Source of the DNA: Anaerolineae bacterium
GTDB taxonomy: Bacteria; Chloroflexota; Anaerolineae; B4-G1; SLSP01
DNA length: 6,515 nucleotides
NCBI GenBank assembly: GCA_016928755.1
Contig: JAFGKB010000336.1
Coordinates: 1-6,515, forward strand
Direction of reading: 5' to 3'
This document shows positions 1 through 5,024 of the stretch, piece by piece (position 1 is the stretch's first letter; each line of letters opens with the position of its first letter). The notes below the pieces were generated by a model. The model was not told the origin of the DNA. It ran no database searches and saw only the letters and a list, made by a program, of their open reading frames with translations. A program made the position numbers and the translations under genes.

Positions 1-423
1 CGGAGAAACACTAATTGACTTAGCCTTTTTCCCTTCGACTTTAGGCAATGTCAACGTTAGAACACCATCCTTAAGCTTAGCCTCGGAAGCATCAGCATTG
101 ACCTCAATTGGCAAACTGACAGTGCGGGAGAAAGAACCATACCGGCTCTCTTTGCAAATATAAGCTTCTTCTTCTAGCTCTTCATCTTCCCAGACTTCTC
201 CCTTGATGGTCAAGGTATCACCTAAGATACTAATCTGAACATCATCAGCCTGAACTCCAGGGAGTGTAGCTTTAATAACCACAGCATCAGCGGTTTCATA
301 CATATCCACAGGGAAAGCATGGCCCACAACTTCATTTAAACCGGCCAATCCCTCACCAAGTATACGGTCAATTGCATTCCGAAATGCCAACAAATCCCCA
401 AAATCACGACGCAAAATAGACAT
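1..423 (-). CDS. Hsp20/alpha-crystallin small heat-shock protein (3' end cut by window)
   Basis: This is an ATP-independent holdase chaperone that binds unfolding proteins in the cytoplasm. The 141 residues visible run open to position 1 with no stop. The N-terminal arm is about residues 1-37, and the alpha-crystallin domain about 38-132 opens with PVDMYET. An acidic loop (EDEELEEE, 79-86) follows, and then the family signature A-x-x-x-D-G-V-L at 115-122. A C-terminal I-S-V at 137-139 fits the I-x-I/V motif that locks oligomers, so probably only a few residues are missing. The ATG at 423 has a perfect AAGGAGG nine bases upstream. It lies 108 bases after the GTPase gene in the same direction, so it may have its own promoter or be read through from the operon. 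Seen: motifs and start. Known: the family role. Identification is secure; its clients are unknown. Confidence 0.95.
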   Translation of the reverse strand, partial: MSILRRDFGDLLAFRNAIDRILGEGLAGLNEVVGHAFPVDMYETADAVVIKATLPGVQADDVQISILGDTLTIKGEVWEDEELEEEAYICKESRYGSFSRTVSLPIEVNADASEAKLKDGVLTLTLPKVEGKKAKSISVSP

Positions 424-432
424 TTTGTTACG

Positions 433-439
433 CCTCCTT
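433..439 (-). promoter_or_regulatory. Ribosome binding site of the Hsp20 gene
   Basis: The minus strand reads AAGGAGG, a full match to the anti-Shine-Dalgarno sequence, nine bases before the ATG at 423. It fixes the start of the small heat-shock gene and is the strongest such site in the window, which suggests efficient translation of this gene. Confidence 0.8.
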
Positions 440-474
440 GTTAATTAAGCTACAACACTGACTAATCAATAGCT

Positions 475-504
475 TTTAAAAGGACCTGGAATCAATTTCT
501 TCAA
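475..504 (-). promoter_or_regulatory. Possible sigma-70-like promoter for the Hsp20 gene
   Basis: In the 108-base gap before the Hsp20 gene the minus strand has TTGAAG (504-499) and then TTTAAA (480-475), separated by 18 bases. Each hexamer matches the sigma-70 consensus at four of six positions. The gap is AT-rich near its downstream end. I see no CIRCE inverted repeat (TTAGCACTC-N9-GAGTGCTAA). The match is weak and could be chance; the main argument for a promoter is that this is the only sizeable gap in the window. Confidence 0.22.
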
Positions 505-531
505 CAGAGAGGAAGGCCCAAGCCATTTTTA

Positions 532-1044
532 TTATAATTGAGCGACGATTTTCTCCAAAGCACTGGTTACTGAATCCGGTTCATGGGCTACACACGTAAT
601 AACCGACACAGATTCCGGTAACTTCAAGAGCTTGGCAATATCCGCCACACTCATAACAGATTCACCATCCTGCTTATTAGCAACCACAAAATAGGGAACA
701 TTAGCCTGTTTACGGAACAAACGCAGTATTTGAACGGCATCCATAAAACTACCGCGATCATTGCTATCCACGATCAAAATAAACAAATCCATCTCACGGG
801 ACAGAATATCCCACATAAACTCAAAACGAGCTTGCCCAGGAGTCCCATAAAGATGCAACATCACATCACCCACGCGGCGTTGGCCATAATCCATAGCCAC
901 CGTTGTCTCTTCTTTGACATTAGCCATACCTGGGTCTGTAATACGTCGCTCAGTAGTAACAATTTCAATATCACTAGCCGCACGCACAAATGATGTTTTA
1001 CCGGCATTAAAAGGCCCAGTAACAATAGCTTTATAAGATTTCAT
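532..1044 (-). CDS. Small Ras-like GTPase, COG2229/CvnD-type
   Basis: This is a 170-residue single-domain P-loop GTPase, likely a cytoplasmic nucleotide-dependent switch related to MglA and to the CvnD proteins of actinobacterial conservons. The P-loop is G-P-F-N-A-G-K-T-S at 10-18. The likely switch I threonine is in the TTVAMDYG segment (T47/T48). The G3 segment is G-T-P-G-Q at 67-71, followed by ARFEFMW, and the G4 motif is N-K-Q-D at 123-126. The usual G3 aspartate is replaced by G67, which I recall as normal for COG2229 and MglA relatives (MglA also lacks it), so the protein is probably not inactive. The ATG at 1044 follows the response-regulator stop by six bases, with GGAGG 11 bases upstream inside that gene's end, so translation is probably coupled. 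Its usual Roadblock/LC7 partner is not in the window. Family assignment is firm; the process controlled is unknown. Confidence 0.9.
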   Translation of the reverse strand: MKSYKAIVTGPFNAGKTSFVRAASDIEIVTTERRITDPGMANVKEETTVAMDYGQRRVGDVMLHLYGTPGQARFEFMWDILSREMDLFILIVDSNDRGSFMDAVQILRLFRKQANVPYFVVANKQDGESVMSVADIAKLLKLPESVSVITCVAHEPDSVTSALEKIVAQL

Positions 1045-1050
1045 ATTTTA

Positions 1051-1803
1051 TCATTCCTCCTTGTGTTCGGATTGCTCGCGACGAAAATTAAAAAACCGGT
1101 ATCCCATTCCCCGCTCTGTGAAGATATATTGAGGATCAGAAGGATCAAGTTCTATACGTTTACGTAAATAGTTAATATATAACCGTAAATAGGAAATGGA
1201 GTCTTTGTATTCATACCCCCAAACTTTTGAGAGCAACGTACCATAGGGCACCGTCCAACCGGCATTTTCAATCAAGTGCCATAATAACCGGAACTCAGTA
1301 GGCCGTAGTTTACTGCGCTCACCCTCAATAATGACTTCTCCAGTATTGAAGTCAACGCTTAGACGGTCATCAATGTCCAAGATAGAAGAATCTTGAGGTT
1401 TCACCGTTTGAGTACGTCTCAAAACAGCATTAACCCGACTGACCAATTCCCGAGGGCTGAATGGTTTGGTAATATAGTCATCTGCTCCTAAATCTAAACC
1501 CCGCACCCTATCATCTTCGGAATTGCGGACAGTTAACATCAAGACCGGGATGCCGGAAACCTCACGAATCATACGCAAAGTTTCAAAACCATCTATTTCA
1601 GGCATCATAACATCAAGCAAGACAATATCCGGCATAGCCTCCCGAACTTGCTGCAGCGCCTCCAAACCATCATGAGCCTCAATAACGCGAAACCCTTCCA
1701 TCTCTAGGTTAATACGCACAAAGCGGATGATTCGCGGCTCATCATCGACAACCAAAACCAATGGATGTATTGCAGGAGGACTACTCACGGATGAAGGTAA
1801 CAA
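1051..1803 (-). CDS. OmpR/PhoB-family response regulator
   Basis: This is a two-component transcription factor: a receiver domain (about 15-130 of 250) and a winged-helix DNA-binding domain (about 140-242). With the TTG start, the acidic pair is D20/D21, the phospho-acceptor is D64 (in LLDVMMPE), the switch threonine is T91, and the conserved lysine is K113 (in ITKPFSP). The C-terminal domain shows LRPTEFRLLWHL, the recognition-helix segment SYLRLYINYLRKRIE and the wing RGMGYRF, as in OmpR/PhoB proteins. I chose TTG at 1803 because AAGGAG lies nine bases before it. A GTG at 1788 overlaps the upstream stop and gives 245 residues but has no nearby site, and a GTG at 1848 also lacks one. No histidine kinase is adjacent, so its phosphodonor is unknown. 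Its place in an operon with a Ser/Thr kinase and phosphatase makes cross-regulation conceivable (inference). Confidence 0.93.
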   Translation of the reverse strand: MLPSSVSSPPAIHPLVLVVDDEPRIIRFVRINLEMEGFRVIEAHDGLEALQQVREAMPDIVLLDVMMPEIDGFETLRMIREVSGIPVLMLTVRNSEDDRVRGLDLGADDYITKPFSPRELVSRVNAVLRRTQTVKPQDSSILDIDDRLSVDFNTGEVIIEGERSKLRPTEFRLLWHLIENAGWTVPYGTLLSKVWGYEYKDSISYLRLYINYLRKRIELDPSDPQYIFTERGMGYRFFNFRREQSEHKEE

Positions 1804-2023
1804 TCTTATCTTCTCCTTCAGTTGGCATAATCTCAACACTATGGACACGATGCCACGGATAAATTACCGTGTTAGTCTCAGGCAAAAAGTAAGGCACATC
1901 CCGACCATCACGCAGACGGGGACTATTCAACGTAATAAAACCCGCTGTAGGATCAGGCAACTCGTCAACCTCTCCAATTACAGGGTCCTCATTCAATACA
2001 TGAATTAAAATTGTATGCGGCAT
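1781..2023 (-). CDS. Small conserved-looking protein of unknown function
   Basis: This encodes 80 residues that I do not recognise. It is acidic, has no cysteine from the chosen start, no signal peptide and no membrane segment, so it is probably cytoplasmic. The alternating short hydrophobic strands (HTILIHVL, GFITLNS, TNTVIYPW, HSVEIMP, KIVTFI) separated by turns suggest a small all-beta fold, perhaps an Sm-like or SH3-like barrel; this is a pattern guess only. The ATG at 2023 has GGGAGG seven bases upstream. The upstream in-frame TTG at 2038 has no such site. The gene starts 22 bases after the FHA gene, and its last 23 bases overlap the response regulator if that starts at TTG 1803. Being wedged between an FHA reader and a response regulator suggests an accessory role in that pathway, but nothing in the sequence proves it. 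Confidence 0.7.
   Translation of the reverse strand: MPHTILIHVLNEDPVIGEVDELPDPTAGFITLNSPRLRDGRDVPYFLPETNTVIYPWHRVHSVEIMPTEGEDKIVTFIRE
1813..1818 (-). promoter_or_regulatory. Ribosome binding site deciding the TTG start of the response regulator
   Basis: The minus strand reads AAGGAG within the coding sequence of the small upstream gene, nine bases before TTG at 1803. The other candidate starts (GTG 1848, GTG 1788) lack a site at usable spacing, since this one is 24 bases from GTG 1788. The site favours initiation inside the upstream gene, coupling translation of the two. It could still be a chance match, because the Glu-Gly-Glu codons there are purine-rich. Confidence 0.5.
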
Positions 2024-2030
2024 ACAAAAT

Positions 2031-2036
2031 CCTCCC
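2031..2036 (-). promoter_or_regulatory. Ribosome binding site fixing the start of the small unknown gene
   Basis: The minus strand reads GGGAGG, seven bases before the ATG at 2023. It lies between the FHA stop and this ATG and argues against the longer TTG start at 2038, which would put the site inside the coding region. Confidence 0.65.
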
Positions 2037-2045
2037 AAAAAAAGT

Positions 2046-2570
2046 TTAAGAATGATGAATATTTATTTTTAGGCGCATAGTACCCAACATCAATATATCC
2101 CCATCCCTAAAAGTATAGGGCAAATAGGGCGTCAACCGTTCCCCATTCAGGAAGGTACCGTTAGTACTATCTAAATCTTCAATAAAACACACATTATCCC
2201 GTGTGTAAATCCGGGAATGACGCCTGGAAACGCCCTGCTCTAACCCACCATCTGTAGTCAAATCTAATTCAGGAAAGATTCCATGAGCAGCATCAAGACG
2301 CCCAACCAGGATTTCCCATTCTGCAGAGAGTAAAACTTTACGCCCGGTATTTAAAATCTCTACCTCAATACTTAACGCTTTACCATTAGTAGTTCCACCT
2401 GCTTCAGCACCATCGCGCCGTCCCTGGGTTTCTTCCTGTTCGGGTAAAGGCTCGGTACGCAATGGGCCTCCAGAAGGTAAATAGGTGCCACACTGAACAC
2501 AAAAGAGTGTACCGGGCAAGTTCTCTGCACCACATGATGGACAAATAATTTTATTACTCTTCTCTGTCAT
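2046..2570 (-). CDS. Zinc-ribbon and FHA-domain protein (phosphothreonine reader)
   Basis: This 174-residue cytoplasmic adaptor should bind phosphothreonine peptides made by the nearby kinase. An N-terminal zinc ribbon has two cysteine knuckles (C10/C13 and C24/C27). A flexible acidic linker covers about 30-65, and the FHA domain about 68-172. FHA landmarks are G90-R91, S-R-R-H at 115-118 and D-L-D-S-T-N-G-T-F-L-N-G at 132-143, so the arginine, serine and asparagine that contact the phosphate are present. The linker has threonines (T39, T48) in acidic surroundings (E-E-T at 46-48), reminiscent of the N-terminal phosphosites of GarA/OdhI-type FHA proteins; that likeness is inference. The ATG at 2570 has GAGGG six bases upstream and lies 21 bases after the J-vWA gene. 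Domain calls are secure; partners are inferred from context. Confidence 0.93.
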   Translation of the reverse strand: MTEKSNKIICPSCGAENLPGTLFCVQCGTYLPSGGPLRTEPLPEQEETQGRRDGAEAGGTTNGKALSIEVEILNTGRKVLLSAEWEILVGRLDAAHGIFPELDLTTDGGLEQGVSRRHSRIYTRDNVCFIEDLDSTNGTFLNGERLTPYLPYTFRDGDILMLGTMRLKINIHHS

Positions 2571-2591
2571 ACTCTACCCTCACCTTCAACA

Positions 2592-4064
2592 TCAAACAAT
2601 TTGTCGCGTCGCCAAGGTACGTGTACCATACCGCAATTTCTTGCGGCCCTCTGCAGAAGGGATTTCCCCTTGTGACAAACGATTAGCTTCCAACATAGCC
2701 GCTCCGGCTAATTCCTGGTAGCCCATATCAAATAATTGTGTTGCCGCAGCTTCTAATAAACTTGTGGCTTGTTTGGTATGACCAATTTCAAACTCATCCC
2801 AAGCCCGCTCCTGAAGCTGGAAAATACTCAACCGTGCCAATAGATTTATAAGTCGCTGTGGGATTTCCTGCTCTTCTGGTTCCGGGACAACATCAACCTC
2901 AATATCACGATGAAGTTGTATATGGGAAAGATTAGCCAAATCCTCAGCTTCTAATTCTACACGACAAATCCGTTTACGACCACCCTCATCCAGCTTAACA
3001 ATAAATTCCACAACTATAGCCGTTGGCTCTTCAGCACCAAGCTTACCCAGTAAGAAAGTGTTGGGAATCCCCTGCTTACTCAAATGTTCAAGATACGGTC
3101 CCGCACGGTAAACAGTCTTAACTTTTACATTGGGCGGAAGGCCAAATTTCAATCGTAGCTTGCGCGCCAATACTGAACTTAGCCCTTGTATCTGATTTTG
3201 CAGCAAATCACGCACCTGGGATGGCGAGCTAATATACTGCGAAATCCCGCCGCCATTACAAGCAAGTTCGTCCAAGAAGATATCGTTCCAATCTTCGCCG
3301 ATCCCCAGGGCCGAGACTTCTATACCTTCAGAACGCGCCAACCGTACCTCACTGAGACAGCGTGCCTCATCGCCATATGTACGTCCATCTGTAAGCAGAA
3401 TAACATGGTTGATATAACGGTCGCTGGCATTTTTACGGACTTCATCCAAGCCCGCCGCCAGACCCCGGTAAATCTCCGTTCCACCATCGGCATTTAACGA
3501 AGAAATACCCGCATACAAAGTTGTTTTATTAGTTGCTTGAGTAGAAGGGGTTAAAACCTCAGCCCGATCACTAAAAGCGACTAAGGCCAAATAATCTTCA
3601 GGTCGTAGTGCAGCGATCAAATCCTGGGCCGCTATTTTCACATTATTAATACGTGCCCCATTCATAGATGTACTACGGTCAATCACCAATGCCAGATTGA
3701 GACTTTGCCGGATTACATCTAGCCCACCCTTAGGCCGCACATCAAGAATAGCATATAACATCTGTGGGGAGTCTAAGATCGGCAGTTCATCACGACTTAA
3801 GGTAAGGTCCAAGGAGAAAGCTGCTTTTTCGGAAAAACCACGCCGCCGGCGTTGTTGGTCATAGGCACGGCGCATCACAGGATCGCCCAACATCTCATAG
3901 GCTTCTTGCACCTGACGGAACATCTGAGCATCGCCATGCAAACTATCAGGATGGTAACGACGGGCTAACTTGCGATAAGCCTGTTTGATCTCATGGAGCA
4001 TGGCCTCTTGGGAAATCCCCAAAACGGCGTAAAAATCTTTCTCGGCATCTATCTTCACAGACAT
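2592..4064 (-). CDS. J-domain and von Willebrand factor A fusion protein
   Basis: This 490-residue cytoplasmic protein fuses two domains not usually found together. The J domain (about 10-72) starts DFYAVLGIS, has basic helix II (KQAYRKLARRYHPD) with the H-P-D motif at 38-40, and ends with LGDPVMRRAYD, so it should stimulate a DnaK/Hsp70 ATPase. The vWA domain (about 120-300) has an intact metal site: D-x-S-x-S at 129-133, T196 in GGTEIYRG and D226 in LLTDG. After it come a beta-rich segment (about 300-400) and a helical C-terminus (about 410-490) rich in Ala, Leu and Gln, as in other soluble bacterial vWA proteins. No Gly/Phe region or DnaJ zinc-finger repeats are present, so it is not a canonical DnaJ. 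The ATG at 4064 follows the phosphatase stop by six bases with only a weak upstream site, so coupled translation is likely. It may recruit Hsp70 to a phosphorylation-controlled complex (inference). Confidence 0.92.
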   Translation of the reverse strand: MSVKIDAEKDFYAVLGISQEAMLHEIKQAYRKLARRYHPDSLHGDAQMFRQVQEAYEMLGDPVMRRAYDQQRRRRGFSEKAAFSLDLTLSRDELPILDSPQMLYAILDVRPKGGLDVIRQSLNLALVIDRSTSMNGARINNVKIAAQDLIAALRPEDYLALVAFSDRAEVLTPSTQATNKTTLYAGISSLNADGGTEIYRGLAAGLDEVRKNASDRYINHVILLTDGRTYGDEARCLSEVRLARSEGIEVSALGIGEDWNDIFLDELACNGGGISQYISSPSQVRDLLQNQIQGLSSVLARKLRLKFGLPPNVKVKTVYRAGPYLEHLSKQGIPNTFLLGKLGAEEPTAIVVEFIVKLDEGGRKRICRVELEAEDLANLSHIQLHRDIEVDVVPEPEEQEIPQRLINLLARLSIFQLQERAWDEFEIGHTKQATSLLEAAATQLFDMGYQELAGAAMLEANRLSQGEIPSAEGRKKLRYGTRTLATRQIV

Positions 4065-4070
4065 ACAAGC

Positions 4071-5000
4071 CTACTTTTTTATCGCTTGCAAAACTTCAAC
4101 AAGAATCACACTAATATTATCATTACCCCCGGCAACATTAGCAGAATTAACCAAAGCCAAGCATGCCGACTGGGCACTAGGAGAATCTGCGATAATCTGC
4201 CACATTTCAGATTCCGGGATCATACCCCACAAACCATCACTACAGAACAGCAATTTATCACCTGGAAGTAACAAAATTGATGTTACATCCACCTCGAGAT
4301 TTCCACCTTGACCAATAGCCCGGTACAGTACGTTACGTTGGGGATGAACCGCCGCCTCATCCGGTGTAAGTTGTCCCATATCCACCAACCGGTGTACCAG
4401 AGAATGGTCATAAGTCAATTGCCGGGTTTCTTCACCATCCCGGATCAAATAAGCACGGCTATCACCAACATGCCCCATAAATAACCGGTCTCCTAATATC
4501 ATACCACAAGTTAGGGTAGTGCCACTCCCCGGTAACGTTTGAGTTACCACACGGTTGGCTTTCAATATTGCTTCTCGCACTACCTGGTTAAGGGGTGGTT
4601 GCTCAGCACCACGTTCCATGCTATTGAGAATGGAAAGATAGATCTCTTGGATAAGATGACCGGCAGAGACACGGATTGCCTGTGTACTGGCTAACTCACC
4701 GGATTGGTGACCCCCCATCCCATCAGCCAGGATAAAAAGGCCAAATGAGGGGACCGCATCACTACCTTCCTGTTCCCCGAAAAAGACAAAGATCGCGTCT
4801 TCATTATTCGCGCGCACCTGTCCCGGATCAGTTTGCCAACCGGCATCAAAAATTCCCGGCTGTACCCTAACTATAGGAGCAGAATCAACCGGCTCCTTAG
4901 CAGGTAAAGGCAATGTACTCTCTAAAGCAGAAGAAGTATCCGCAGATACCTGAACGTCATCACAAATGAATTGACGTAGCCAAGCCTTTAATGATTTCAT
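4071..5000 (-). CDS. PP2C-family protein Ser/Thr phosphatase
   Basis: This 309-residue metal-dependent (Mn2+/Mg2+) phosphatase removes phosphate from Ser/Thr residues, and its most likely substrates are the adjacent kinase and that kinase's targets. Core motifs are in order: R-A-N-N-E-D at 63-68, L-A-D-G-M-G-G-H at 91-98 followed by QSGE, then GSGTTLT, GHVGDSRAYL, TYDHS, LYRAIG, C-S-D-G-L-W-G with metal ligand D255, and G-N-D-N-I-S-V with D294. All key acidic residues are present, so it should be active. About 48 residues precede the catalytic domain: a short amphipathic start (MKSLKAWLRQFI) and a Ser/Thr/Pro/acid-rich linker. No membrane segment is seen. The ATG at 5000 has GGGGA about six bases upstream and lies 24 bases after the kinase stop. 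The kinase-phosphatase order is a classic antagonist pair. Confidence 0.96.
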   Translation of the reverse strand: MKSLKAWLRQFICDDVQVSADTSSALESTLPLPAKEPVDSAPIVRVQPGIFDAGWQTDPGQVRANNEDAIFVFFGEQEGSDAVPSFGLFILADGMGGHQSGELASTQAIRVSAGHLIQEIYLSILNSMERGAEQPPLNQVVREAILKANRVVTQTLPGSGTTLTCGMILGDRLFMGHVGDSRAYLIRDGEETRQLTYDHSLVHRLVDMGQLTPDEAAVHPQRNVLYRAIGQGGNLEVDVTSILLLPGDKLLFCSDGLWGMIPESEMWQIIADSPSAQSACLALVNSANVAGGNDNISVILVEVLQAIKK

Positions 5001-5024
5001 ACATTTCCCCGTTCTTCCTGAACA

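Noticed and set aside
424..531. Rho-independent terminator after the GTPase gene
   Set aside because: Only short imperfect pairings (for example GGC/GCC with a four-base loop) are present, and none is followed by a T tract on the minus strand.
424..531. CIRCE/HrcA operator upstream of Hsp20
   Set aside because: No TTAGCACTC/GAGTGCTAA inverted repeat is present. The short palindromes TTAATTAA and CTTTTAAAAG are too simple to call an operator.
2592..4064. Canonical DnaJ or CbpA co-chaperone
   Set aside because: Only the J domain matches. The Gly/Phe region, zinc-finger repeats and C-terminal client-binding domains are absent, and a vWA domain takes their place.
730..4271. Plus-strand open frames of 73-103 codons opposite the GTPase, response regulator, J-vWA and phosphatase genes
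   Set aside because: They lie antisense to genes with full family motifs, show no recognisable domains and have no ribosome binding sites that stand out.
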